From: Mytilus galloprovincialis
Lineage: Eukaryota > Mollusca > Bivalvia > Mytilida > Mytilidae
Direction: 5' to 3'
Length of the DNA: 64,000 bases
Assembly (NCBI RefSeq): GCF_965363235.1
Contig: NC_134843.1
Location: 93,653,795-93,717,794, forward strand
The translations under genes were made by a program, and so were the position numbers. The notes under the pieces were generated by a model, which worked only from the letters and a program-made list of their open reading frames with translations, made no database searches and was not told where the DNA came from. This document shows positions 44,041 to 56,112 of this stretch, in pieces. The number at the start of each line of letters is the position of its first letter. The first letter of the stretch is position 1.

Positions 44041-45889
44041 CTTATATCAAATTAGTATGTGATTGATTGATAAGTGATTGGTTATCATCTATTATTTTGA
44101 TGTATAGGTACCCTTGCTGGTGGAATATAATTATCCGAGGGTACTATAAGTAAAGAAATATTTTGGTACTGACATTATTTATAACAAACCTTGCTGAAAT
44201 TGTCCGTTTTTAAGTTTTGAAATGATAAACAAACTTAATTTTAAATTTCATTGGACAAAGTGGACCCTAAATGGAATTGGCCATTTTATTTTTGGGTCCT
44301 TTTTGTCCATATAGCTTTACAATTGTTTTGGTTCTAACACATCCTTAGCTTTCAAATATTTGGCTTCGAGAGTTCCTGAGTAAGGCCTATCTAGAAAAGG
44401 GCTTCGGGGCATGAAATTTTTCAATGAGTTGTTTTCACTTTTAAATATTTACAAGCAATGTTTGACAATTATTATTAGTAGTTATCCATTATTAGTAGTT
44501 ATCTATTATTAGTAGTTATCAATTATTAGTAGTTATCTATTATTAGTAGTTATCCTAACGCTGCTATGATTTAAGAATAGTTTACAAATTAACGTATGGT
44601 TTACAAAATGGTTTACGAATTGAATATTTTCTTTCTAATAAGCTATTTACCACTTTTAATCCTATTAGATATAAAACTATCTACAGTTAAAGTCATATGA
44701 AACGAGTAACTGATGAAAAATAATATTTATCCACCTCTTAAACCAATGCATGTATATATCATAAACTTTCTTTGCACGATTTTATCATTTCTGACGCATT
44801 TTTTTTTATGTCTCCGTCTATTATGATTTAACAAATATGGCAGCTAATTAATTGCCATATTTTGAAGCCGTAGTTTACCGATTGTCACCTTAAGGTAAAC
44901 AACCAACATAGAAGCATGGATATCGATCACGTGTTTAATATGTACAATCAGATAATAGTTTATTTCAATGACATATCCATGCGTATTGCGATCACCGGAA
45001 TTTTACGAGCAGGGTCACTCTTAGGTCACTTGCTTTCGGAAAATATTTTGGCGAATGGCTTCCTTGAAGCAAGCAATTAAAAATGTCTAACCTTCTTCTA
45101 AATGGGAACAAATTAAAGAATTTCCTTTAAAAAAGTATATGTACATAAGTTTTATAATAAAAAAAACTATTCATTTAGTTAAAGAAAACATCTCCATCCT
45201 TTTTTTTAATTTGCGGTTTATATGACTATAAGGAAATGACTCTTATGTAATTTGCTCATAATTTCGACCTAAATCATCTATCATAGATACCAGGTTTAAA
45301 TTTTGTACACCAAACTATACACTTACAAGATAATCTGTTCCGGGAAATGAAAATCATTTGGAAAATTCAAATGCTATTATTGTACTAAAATGTTATTACA
45401 TTTTTTATAATTACGTAATCGTGCCGGATGTTAACGTGTAATTGCTTTGATGGACTAGATTAAACTTTCTGTCAATTATATTATGATTAATTTGATAACG
45501 TGTTTGCGATCGTATTAGAATTTGTATTTGTTTTTTAAATTTTTTTTTTATTAAATAATGTTTTCAATCGACATGTTTTTAAATAGCATTTTGATGAAGA
45601 AATACATTCATATTGTGAAAAGATAAACTGGTCTGAAGGACGATTGGAAATTTTAAGAACCATTACCTACTCATTGTGGTACTTGCGTAATATGTTTTCA
45701 AAATTACAGTATTGTTTACTTAAGTAGCCTTTGTTACAAAATTATTGAAATTATTCTAAATCAAGGCATATATCTGCTTCATGAGAAGTGCCGACTCCTT
45801 GCCCATCTTTTGCTATACTCTATATTTTATTTTGGGTTAAACCTACTCTTCAACTTTGAATCAATTGCGGATTGCATATATGTTTTGAC
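44041..45889. other. Intronic AT-rich sequence with a 17-bp tandem repeat
   Basis: Five copies of ATTATTAGTAGTTATCY occupy 44471-44555. Apart from that, no gene or repeat was recognised. Confidence 0.6.
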
Positions 45890-48390
45890 CTCAAGCATAT
45901 CTGAGTAGACATTAATTGTCGAAATGCGCATTTGGTGCAGTAAAAATGGTAGCGTTAATGTTGAATCCTAAAAGTACTGAACTTAGAGGAAAATCAATTC
46001 GGAAAGTCCATAATCACATGGCAAAATCAAATAACAAAACGCATCAAAAACGAATGGACAAGAACTGTCATATTCCTGGCTTGGTACAGGCATTTTCAAA
46101 TGTAGAAATGGTGGATTAAACCTGGTTTTATAGAGTTAACCCTCTCACTTTGATAACAGTCTCATCAAATTCCGTTATATTTACATTGATGCGTTAACTA
46201 AACAGACACAATAAATAAAATAGTCAAAATATGGGTACATCAGTCATCATCGTATAACAATTTTAAAAGGAACAATTTAACAGAACACAAAAACATCTAT
46301 CTACAAACACATTCATTGATTTGTGTATCTGACTTCAGAAAATTTTATACGTCACATAGATTTGTCGTTCAATGTGCATACAAACAATTTTAAAATTTAC
46401 ATAGACAATGTTACCATATAGGGTTAAAAAATCAAAAGTATGTAAGAATAAATTTCAGAAATAGACCGAGATTGAAAATAGTCCAAAAGTTTTATATAGA
46501 ATTTATAAGAATTCACAAACAGTTAATTCCACTACGCGATTGACTGATTTTGGCGTTTATGGTTCAACGTATTTTGTAATTCATAATTAGAAATATATCA
46601 TAATGACATAAAATAGAACAATATCATACTGACGGGATCTTTTAAAGTACAGAGTAACGTTATAAGAACCAAAAAAATACAAAACGTCGCATATACAAAA
46701 CACGCCACCAAAAAAATGAAAGACAATACAAACACATTGACGAGATGTATAAGTACCGAGCCACGTCAAACGGATATCACATAAAACCATTCAACAGTAA
46801 AAGTAATATTAATAATAGAACAAAGACAAATGAAAGAACTATAAAACACATTGTTAAGATGATAAACAACATCAGTACGCAGAATCTATACATCAAGACC
46901 ATCGTGTATTATTTGTGAAGTTGATACGGAATATTTATCAACAAGGTCTTGGTACCTTCCGATGAACTTTTTTAGAAAAAGGATGAGCCGTACTTTGACA
47001 TACCCCTGGTTCATCAACTTTCTACTCAGACACTGATGACGTTTTACAAAGTCTTAGTAGGAGATGCAAGCTCTTGAATATCGAACAAGTTGGGAAATAT
47101 ATATCCCATATGCAGGTGAAGTTGGTATATTGCTACTAAGGTAGGGGAAATTTATAATTTCTAAATTAAAATCGTCTCGTTTGTCATAGATTCTGGTACT
47201 GAGATGACTGTGTAAGTCAAATTCGAGATATAAGTCTATACTGACCACTTGTTCTTCTGTGTATCATGTTTTACCTTTTTGTTTGTCACTATTAATGAAA
47301 TATGCCTTATGAAATCTTAAAGTAATAAATTTATAGCGTATGCTACCATTTTTATGTTGAAAGGCATTGTGGAGTATTTCTTTAAGGCGATTTTTCAATT
47401 TCACATGGGGAATGTTGGTGTAAAGGGTTGAAAAATCAAAAGTTTTGATAGAACTAATTTCAGAAAAAGACCGAGATTTAAAATTGTCTAGAAGTTCGTT
47501 AGATTTTTTAATAATCCACATATGGTTAATACCATTACGCGAGTAAACAGTTTCACAGTATTTCTGAAGACCCTCTTTCACTGCGGACAGATTTTTAGTC
47601 AATCTAATGGACAATTCTTTAGTGGAACATGGAGATGAGCCAGCAATATACCGTTGTTTGTACGGAATTTTATGAAGCTTTGGTATCCAATACAAACAAG
47701 GTAAGTCCTCCGATTTGGTGTTCAATGTAATGTGTATTGAAGCCATGAAGGACGTATGATTTGCTAAAATCTCATCCTTGTCAAATGATATGTCTTTGTA
47801 TGTGGGATTACCTGATTGCTCCTTTATACCAAATCTTTTTACTAGACATTCGTAGTAATACGATTTACATACAAAGACAATATTATTTGAAACTTGATCC
47901 GCAGGAACAACAACATACTTATCATGAAGAGATGATAGACATTTCATGGCCTCTTTGTCTCTGAAAACAGACTTGTGAATGCGACGTATTATCAGAGACC
48001 TGATAGTTTTAACCCATTCTGATCAACTGTCCAGTTCAACTTCTTCTCGCTTAGCCCATGCTCTGGCGTAGTCCTCAATGGAATCCATAATTATTTTGAA
48101 TTTATGGTTCCAATTGATGTGGTGGAGTTCTCTAAACTTAGGACCATGAGAAATCACCTTTCGGAGATTTTCATGTTGAATTATGTTTAGATCCCCAGTT
48201 ATAACATGACCAGAGGGGCTGTAATTATAAGGCGAATGGGAATAGTCACATGTTGGAGGGTTTTTTTTATGTATTGTTCAAAGTCAAGGTCCTGCAATGC
48301 TTGTTTATAGTTAAATATTTTAGGTGCAATGGTTTTGTAACCAAATAATGTTCCTGAATAATGCGAAAACAACAAAATCACTTTCTTCAT
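45890..48390 (-). mobile_element. Near full-length but broken Penelope-like retroelement
   Basis: In minus-strand order: an N-terminal part (48390-47950), then KYVVVPADQVSNNIVFV (~47900), DLPCLYWIPKLHKIPYKQRY (~47700), CSTKELSIRLTKNL, MWIIKKSNELLDNFKSRSFS, FDFSTLYTNIPHVKLKNRLK (~47440), a gap in the central RT core, then YDKRDDFNLEIINFPYLSS ending YGVYISQLVRYSRA (~47060). The coding end and 3' tail follow to 45890. PADxxSNNIV, WIPKLHK and FSTLYTNIP are Penelope-type RT signatures. The catalytic core between ~47265 and 47248 is deleted, so it is dead. No GIY-YIG domain was seen. Confidence 0.8.
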
Positions 48391-48539
48391 TATCTCACAA
48401 ACATAGAATTGTTAAGTGCAGTAGCTCTCAAACTTTCTGATTGGTTTCAACTCCGAATTGAGTACAATGTTATTCCGAACGCAACATACTAATATATGTG
48501 TCATATATAAGTATATGGAATAGACAATGGTCTATCCCT

Positions 48540-49215
48540 GACTTAGAACATTTGTCTTTGTTCTACTATTAATATTACGTTTTAGCGTTTGATCTGTTTT
48601 CTGTGATATCCATTTGACGTGGCTCGGTCAATGTGTTGTTTTATCATCTTTTTGCTGTTGTGTTTTGTACGTGTGACGTTTTGTGTTTTTAAGTACATAT
48701 GAAATGGCTTTGTAATTTTTAACATCCCGCCTTAATGTTATTTTTCTATTACAATGCAATTAAATTATGTTATTGTTCTATTATAATGCCATTATGTTAT
48801 TGTTCTATTATAATTTTGAAAATATTTTAAACGACAAAATTATTTTATATCTCTTCCTGTGTGACGTTTACATTCTGACGCCAAACATGCGACTCTTCAC
48901 AAGAGTTGTTATGAACCTTGCCATTCAGACACAGGACTTCAAATATTTCAATCATTTATGTTTTGATTTAAAATACATATATAAGTAATATATATTATGG
49001 AATATGATGCGGCTGACGTACAAATGAATGGTTTAGCGCTATAAAACCAGGTTCAATCCACAATTTTCTACATTTGAAAATGCCTGTAACAAGTCAGGAA
49101 TATGGCAGTTGGTGTCCATTCGTTTGATGCGTTTTATCATTTGACTTTGCAATTTGATTAGGTACTTTCCGTTTTGAATTTTCCTCGGATTTCAGTATTT
49201 TTGTGATTTTAATAA
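48540..49215 (+). repeat. Penelope-like 3' tail in opposite orientation
   Basis: ATTTGACGTGGCTCGGTCAA, TTGTTCTATTATAATGCCAT, GAATGGTTTAGCGCTATAAA, CATTTGAAAATGCCTGTAAC, TTAGGTACTTTCCGTTTTGA. It forms an inverted pair with the tail at 45890-46860. Confidence 0.7.
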
Positions 49216-50819
49216 TAAATAAAAGGCAGGACAGAATGTCATCCTAGCCCTATAAAAATTAAATGGTAGCTCCCTTAGATTTCACTATAGTAAGATAAAA
49301 CGTAAAGTTTGTATAATCACCTTACAACGAGCATGAATATATGACATGTAACATTATGTTATAAATTATCCTTTTTATCTTTACAGTTATTCAGTCTATT
49401 AGAAATACTGTCAAGGTGACAACAGTGCTCCAGGGCAGTTCTAACTCAATTTTTATTAAAAAAAAATTCAAACGACATAAAAAACATGTCTCTACTGTTA
49501 ACATATTTTTTAACACAAATAAACTCCTGTTTCTTACAATTACATACATTGTTCACAATTAAGAATTATGATTTCCAACAATTTCATAGTTCGAATTTTT
49601 AAAGAGGAACAATTTGGCCAGTGTCAAGATTGCCACTGTCATATTATATTTTACAAATATACATATATTTTTACCATGATTGCCATTAGCGTAATAGAAC
49701 ATTTGTTTTTCCATTCGCTTGATGTATTTGAACGATAACTGTTGCCTTTGGATTAGGGAATTTTCGATTCAAATTTTCTTTTTAGTTCGATATTATAGTT
49801 ATTTTAATTCTTACCATAAAAATCTAAATCATTATGTCACGCTGATGTTTGAAATACACAAAATAGTCGCTAATCAGCGAAATAACATAAGTCTTTCCAA
49901 TTCCCCCCAAAAAAACCACGAAACATAGTTCCAAAAAACAAAGGTGGAAAGTTGAATGAAAATTATTATATTCAATCTTAAAATCCGAAATTTAAGAAAC
50001 TCCACAAATAGTTTAACATCCTGTCTTCTATCGCTAACCATAAGTGCGACGAACTTAATGTTTTTAAATATATACAAACGTGAACATGTGAAGGTCGTGT
50101 GTGTACAGTGTACCGGTGTTACGAACATATATCAACACAGTACATCAAGGCCAAAGCCCCGTATGTACATTGAACCTATGTTTATCATCTTCTTTAAATT
50201 AATTTCTGCTAACACAATTGTTGAGTGATGAGATTAATCGGAATTAATACTTAATTCATCATACGAGATATAGACATTACTCATCTCTGGATGACAAAAA
50301 ACAGAATATTTTACGTACGAACAAATAATATTAATATATTATATATTTTTGTATGCGCGTAGAAACGGAGAAAAGAGAAACATGTGTGTCTGTACCAAGT
50401 AAAGCTATACGTTCTATGTTTTCCTAATTTGTACGCCTGCCTTTAAGAATGCGTCGGACCCTATGATTGTGTTTATGTATTGTAAAATAAATGGTATACG
50501 CGCTGACAAAATCTAAACATGGTTGCACGTCTTAAATAAGACATTAGACAGCGGTGTAACAGCACAACACAAGAACAAATTTAAAAAAAAAGGATTAATT
50601 CATTCATTGGAAAAAAGCACAGAAGCAACTTACTTAAAACCAAAAGACGTATTAATAAAGGCAACAGTAGTATACCGCTGTTCGAAATTCATAAATCGAT
50701 AGAGAAAAAAACAAATTCGGGCTACAAACTAAAACTGAGGGAAACGTTTCAAATATAAGAAAACTACGACACAACAGAAACACAACATTCAAATGTAGCA
50801 CACACATAAACGAACTATA
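49216..50819. other. Intronic; no recognised feature
   Basis: AT-rich. A short fragment of the Penelope tail family is at 49705-49790. No ORF of note. Confidence 0.4.
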
Positions 50820-51235
50820 ATATAACAATGGCCATTTTTCCTGACTTGGTACAGGGCATTTTAAGAAAAAAATTGTGGGTTGAACCTGATTTTGTGGCAT
50901 TCCAAACCTCCCACTTTAATGGCAATGTTAATTATAACATTAAAATGACAACATTACATGACAATACTACAATACAAATAAATGGGATAAAATATAAGAA
51001 AGAGAAACAAACGATAATAGCCAACAAAAGGTACCAGGTTAAAACTTATAACGCCAGACGCGCGCCACGTCCACACAAGACTAACCAGCGACGCTTAGAT
51101 GAAAAAAAGTTTGAGAGCCAAACAAGTACAAAGTTGAAGGTTACTGAGGACCAAAAGTTCCAAAACGTTGTGACCAATACGGCCAGGTTTATCCGCCTAG
51201 GACAAGAAAATCCTTATCATTTAGAATAATTAATA
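50820..51235 (+). repeat. Copy of bivalve dispersed repeat ('cgccagacgcgcg' family)
   Basis: A 133-codon frame runs through it, but AAGGTACCAGGTTAAAACTT, AACGCCAGACGCGCG, CAAACAAGTACAAAGTTGAA and GACAAGAAAATCCTTATCAT match, in order, the repeat at 35745-35945 and the inverse at 60255-60600. I therefore call it repeat, not a gene. Confidence 0.7.
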
Positions 51236-52429
51236 CTTTTGCAAACAGTAAATTTTAAATGACTATATAATATATATACATGATTAAACTGATGTGGTGA
51301 CTAGCTGCAGAATAAAAACGGATACATTACAAAAATACACAGCCGTGTTAACCAAAGCCAGTACAACGCACGCACAAAGTACAAAGTGACGTCACATTTG
51401 AATTTTAAAACGAGTTCCAAAAATTCAGAAAGAACTTGGATGAAATTCAAGATTAGATTTGTATGACTTATCTAACATTTATTAATAACAGTGAAAATTA
51501 CAATACTAATTAATGTCAAATTGTAGTAGTAATTAGATAATTAATTGTATTATATAGCTATGTCGGTGTTTCTTCTGAATCACACTATAAACCAAATATC
51601 GTGTAAATTTCGTTGATCCAAACTTAAATTGAATAAATAAACTGGATGATTTATTATCTTAACCATAACACAAGAAAACAACAGAAAAAACAAGATTTAC
51701 AAAACCAATTTAAAGGTACTCGTAGCTATTTCAACTAATCATATATTATGTTTATGCATAACAAAGTATGAATACTTGCATATCCAACGGATTAAATGTT
51801 AAAAAGGAATTATGTAGACCAAGAAAAGCATGACTTTGTGCAAACATAAAGGCACATAGTACCGAATGAATGTAAATGTGAGACCATATATTTTTTTCAT
51901 AACTGAATAGTACGATATGATTTACTTTATCGCTTTTTTACAAAATTTTCCTTTGATCTTGCTGACTGTGATCTTCCTTTGTCAGCGAGTCGAGTGATAT
52001 GAAAATTATTGCTAGACACTAAGGGTGCACGTGGCGTTGCTAATGAAATTGACAACGTCGTCATATGTAAAATAGCGATAAACAGATTATCATTGGTCAT
52101 TGCAACTCGATTGCTTTTCTCTCTTTCGCCGTACCGGTTTAAGCGAGAAAATCAATCTCGTTGAGAAGATCAACGATAATCTATAATTATTAGAAATAAA
52201 TATAATGGTAGTATCGATCGATAAAACATTATTATTCATCGCCCTTAATACGGTGTTGAAATTAAATCAAAACACATATAAATCAGTACAGATTCAAAAC
52301 ATTTTGTGTAAAGATGTCAGAAAAAGTTTAAGAATTACATGACCATGTGTACAACTATTGAAATAATGTAGGCACACAAGTGTTAATTTGAAATTTTATA
52401 AAACATTGCAGTCTTTTGTTATTACTTGC
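51236..52429. other. Intronic; no recognised feature
   Basis: AT-rich; no repeat family or ORF identified. Confidence 0.4.
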
Positions 52430-52861
52430 CTGATGTAGTTATAGTAATGTTGACCGTTGCAGTCGCCGTTACAGTAATGTTTTGTGTCATGGTTACTGTT
52501 TCTGTAACAGTGTGTATAACATTACAATTCGTCAAGCAGTACTCTGTTGTTGAAGGATATAACATAGATTCTGTAGATGTTTTCCTTTCTTCTGTTGTGG
52601 AGACACTTGTTGATTCTTCTGTTGTGGAGCCACTTGTTGATTCTTCTGTTGTGGAACCACTTGTTGTTTCTTCTGTTGTGGAGCCACTTGTTGATTCTTC
52701 TGTTGTGGATCCACTTGTTGATTCTTCTGTTGTGGAGCCACTTGTTGTTTCTTCGGTTGTTGAACCACTTGTTGTTGCTTTTGTTGTTTCGGTTGTGGAA
52801 CCACTTGTTGTTGCTTTTGTTGTGACGGTTGTAGTTGGTTTTCTTGTTGTTATTACTTTTT
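52430..52861 (-). CDS. Mucin-like stalk exon of the CTLD-SRCR receptor
   Basis: After the acceptor TTTCTTACAG (exon start 52861) the minus frame encodes KVITTRKPTTTVTTKATTSG, about eight copies of a 9-residue repeat (GSTTEESTS / GSTTEETTS), a short Cys pair (TEYCLTNCNV), then VTETVTMTQNITVTATATVN. Composition is Thr/Ser/Glu-rich with NIT sites, as in heavily O-glycosylated stalks. The 3' boundary reads CATCAG|GCAAGT, a GC-type donor giving phase 1, which fits the following exon; a GT four bases later would give the wrong phase. Its start (needs one base) fits the G left by exon 55940-56112. Confidence 0.85.
52595..52830. repeat. 27-bp coding tandem repeat (stalk)
   Basis: The unit TCTTCTGTTGTGGAGCCACT + TGTTGAT repeats every 27 bases about eight times on the plus strand; on the coding minus strand it specifies the 9-residue stalk repeat. 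Likely variable in copy number between individuals (inference). Confidence 0.9.
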
Positions 52862-53436
52862 CTGTAAGAAACACAAATTTGTTAAAATATATTTAACTGT
52901 AATTTAATTATTTACATTTTTCTGGTAATTAAAAAAGTTTTACTCGTAAGGTTCAATAAATAAATGTTAATCTATCAGAATATCAAAGAGTCATAACATT
53001 GAACTATAATAGTGTTCACCAATCTATTAAAATTATTTCCATGAAATAAACTTTTCGCCAGTGCTTTATGTTTTTACATGCTACAATGTTTTTTGTTGTT
53101 TTCTTTTCTATTATCTTTTTCGTAAATTTGTTTAACGAAGGACATTATCTGTACAAACATTAGAACTATATATATCAGAATGACAATTACCCAATCTCAG
53201 ACTTATTTGTAAACCTTTGTTCCTTTCATTCATTTTTTGGACAATTCCTTTAACAATTTTTGCCAAAATCTGTCAAGTCGTCAATTTATAATTACGAATT
53301 AAAACTATGATTCTTACAGCAATCATCAATTGTCGTTTCTTCCTCCCATGATATTATTTTAATAAAAATCTGAGAACCCGTCAATTTGTTATTTTGTTGA
53401 GGTAAGGTTGGAATATCTGGGAAGACAGTTTGAATT
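52862..53436. other. Intronic; no recognised feature
   Basis: AT-rich intron sequence between the stalk exon and a SINE. Confidence 0.4.
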
Positions 53437-53696
53437 TAACATAGTGGTTGATTATTGATTGTTAGCGTTTTAACGCCACTTTTAAGCAGTGGATTTTGCG
53501 TGTTTGCCCGTTTTTATTGGTGGAAGAAGTCGGAGAAAACCATCGACCTTCGATAGGAAAACTGACAATCCTTATTAATTAAGATTGGATTCGAGTGCAC
53601 AAACAGGAGCGGGTTCAAAATCACAACCTCAGTGTTAACTGGCTAGTGATTACAGTAGTAGAACTACTTAGACCACTTGGCCACCGAGCCCTCCTG
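53437..53696 (-). mobile_element. tRNA-derived SINE
   Basis: On the minus strand the head reads GGGCTCGGTGGCCAAGTGGT, with an A box (TGGCCAAGTGG) and, about 50 bases on, a B-box-like GGTTGTGATTTTGAACC, as in a Leu/Ser-type tRNA promoter. A central part reads CTATCGAAGGTCGATGGTTT and TCTCCGACTTCTTCCACC, resembling conserved cores of metazoan SINE superfamilies. The tail is AT-rich. It sits in an intron of the composite receptor gene. Confidence 0.75.
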
Positions 53697-54589
53697 TAAT
53701 AGTGTCTGTTATGTTTAGTTCCTCTTTAATCTCTCCAACGTGTTATATTTGTAATTCGAAACTTTGAGTGTCCAAGGTATCGAATAAAGGTCATTTAAAA
53801 ATACTTTTACGCATACTGATTACATTATACATTTGTGCTTTAAATTATAGTTAATTTAAAAATATCGCATCACAATTATTCATTTATCCGAGTTTTACAT
53901 CATTGGCTTTTGCAGTTTTGGGTTTGAGTATGTGTGATGATGTGAGTCAAGAAAACCAACTTTCTCCCGTGTTCTTTTTATTTTCCTAGCACTGAGTCGA
54001 TACCGTGAATGATCGTCCTGGTAAAAATCATTGGCCCAGTGGTCTGTGCTTCGGTACTTTCATGATTTTTAACATACTTTTAAAAATTCTCTGTTGATAA
54101 ATTAAGATATAATAAAGTAAATTGTATTCGATCAATGGAAATGTAGGAAATGTAGGAATTCTTAAGACGAATGTAAAACATACTCTTCGTAAAAAGGATT
54201 ATAGTAATGCTCACTTTCAGTTCATGAATTTTAAAAATGAGTTACTGCCTTGAAGCACATTTACTATATTAACTAAACCTAATATACGATTACAATCTAT
54301 TTAAAAACATTCAAAATAAAAAATTAATTGACATTAATGTTATTTTTAAAAACTTGAAGACTATGCTATCCTAAATGAAACTTACAATAAGAAACATATC
54401 CGCCACTGTGCTGCTGTATGTTATCTAACGTATATGTTATCATTTTAATAAAAATTCCCGAAATACAAGAAATTCTTTTCAACATTAAAAATAGTATAAA
54501 TGAAATGACTAGAATGAAATCATGCAATATTTAAACTGAGAAGACAAAACTTATCGTAGTTGAAGTTGGTTATTCTTTTATGTTCTATT
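53697..54589. other. Intronic; no recognised feature
   Basis: AT-rich; no ORF or repeat family assigned. Confidence 0.4.
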
Positions 54590-54760
54590 TGGTCATACCG
54601 CTGGTCCACCATTTTCTGCATGTAGAATGCCTGTGCGGGGTCGGGAGTGTGGCAGTTGTTATCCTTTCGTTTGATGTGTTTGAGCTTTTGATTTTGCTAT
54701 TTGATTAGGGACTTTCCGTTTTGAGTTTTCCTTGGAGTTCAGTATTTTTGTAATTTTTTT
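54590..54760 (+). repeat. Penelope-like 3' tail fragment
   Basis: CCACCATTTTCTGCATGTAG, TTATCCTTTCGTTTGATGTG, GATTAGGGACTTTCCGTTTT and CCTTGGAGTTCAGTATTTTT follow the family order. Confidence 0.7.
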
Positions 54761-55939
54761 TTAACTACGTATTCAGTTACTTATCCATCTTTGGTTTTTA
54801 AATATTTATGTTTGAGGATTTCGTTATATATAATGTGTTATTTGCATTTATTCTTTTATTCAATTTCTTTGTGAAATTTTTAAACAGACAACTACTAATA
54901 GCTTTATAATGTGTCTGCTCTTCACCACTTTAGAAATATTTTAATATTTACAATATTAGCAATTCTATTGTAAAAATAAGCAATGGAAAATATTAAACCA
55001 ACAATATTGCAGGAAAATTAAATAGGATGAATTAAAAACGATGCTGGTGAAAATCAATGTGTCAAATGAATGTCTTGTTTTCAGGTTCTCTGTACATCAA
55101 TAACTTTAGAAAATTTCAATTACTCCAAAAATAACCAAATTGAAGCCGTGATTGTTAGATACTGAATTGAAACTCAAGTTTTAAAAGTCATAAAACATTC
55201 GATCGCTGCTAACTATTTTATACTAATAAGTACTGAAAGGTTGTCAAGATATAAGATATATGTTACAATTTGAAAGTATAAAATCTAAAAGAAGTAGTGT
55301 TCGTTTATCTTATCTTATCTTACATCTGAAGAAATTAATGTTGTACTTTCAAGTACAATGTTTAATAAGTTTGAAAAACTACATACTAGAAATAGAAAAT
55401 ATAACAAGATTTTTATTATGCCGATCATGAGTTTGGTTGCCTTATTACAGAAGAATACCGTTTTAGTCAACTTAACATTTGTTTTGCAAAGTGTGGAATT
55501 ATAAACTTAAAATTCATCATTATTATGCTTCAACCTTCGAATTAATAATTATGTGAAATACAAGTTTTAAGTAAACCGTGGGATTGTCAGTTTGACTTTT
55601 GAGTTCGAATATCCTTTGGAAACTTCTGCCTCTCTTTATGATATCCCGATGGCGTCCTCAATCAAATAGTACTAACATAATTTATACTATCCTTTTCTTT
55701 AATTTTCTTTTTAAACATTCAAATATCAAAAGGAATCTTAGGTTCGAAAGAGTTAACCTTAGGTGAATTAAGCTATTTTAGGTCTATGTGATCATATATT
55801 ACTCCACGTTTTAGATACTTATGCAGAAATGCTTTCATAATTCAGGGTTAAATAGATTCTGATAAAGTTGAATCGAGAAAAGCGCCTCGGAAACTTAAAA
55901 ATTATTAGTTGATAAATATTTATCAGTTAGTCCTTTTAC
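54761..55939. other. Intronic; no recognised feature
   Basis: AT-rich; no repeat or ORF of note. Confidence 0.4.
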
Positions 55940-56112
55940 CTTTACACCTGACATACACATCATGTGTGTGGTCTGTTACTGAAGTATCCCATGTTGTTTG
56001 ACCTGGAAAACAGTCATCAATTGTTGTAGCATTAGAATCACACACAGCATCAATTGACCATATTAAACCGGTGCCCACCTTGGATACACATGATGAGTCG
56101 AAAGCAACAAAC
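55940..56112 (-). CDS. SRCR domain, C-terminal half (receptor exon)
   Basis: Bounded by an AG acceptor (GATTTTAAG, exon start 56112) and a GTAAAA donor (55939). The 173-base exon begins with one base and ends with one base of split codons, exactly matching exon 63005-63364 upstream (GA+G) and the stalk exon downstream (G+AA). It encodes FVAFDSSCVSKVGTGLIWSI, then DAVC, TIDDCFPGQTTWDTS and HDVYVRCKG, the second half of a scavenger receptor cysteine-rich domain. The cysteine normally found in the CxHxEDVGVxC end motif is missing, while the final C is present. If the donor is not used, the frame ends at TGA six codons on, giving a possible short secreted form. Confidence 0.85.

Noticed and set aside
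50828-51229. 133-codon plus-strand ORF as a gene
   Set aside because: It matches, word for word, a dispersed bivalve repeat also present at 35745-35945 and inverted at 60255-60600.
52426-52896. Val/Leu-rich plus-strand ORFs resembling membrane proteins
   Set aside because: They are the antisense of the Thr/Ser-rich stalk exon; the minus frame has splice sites and phase continuity.
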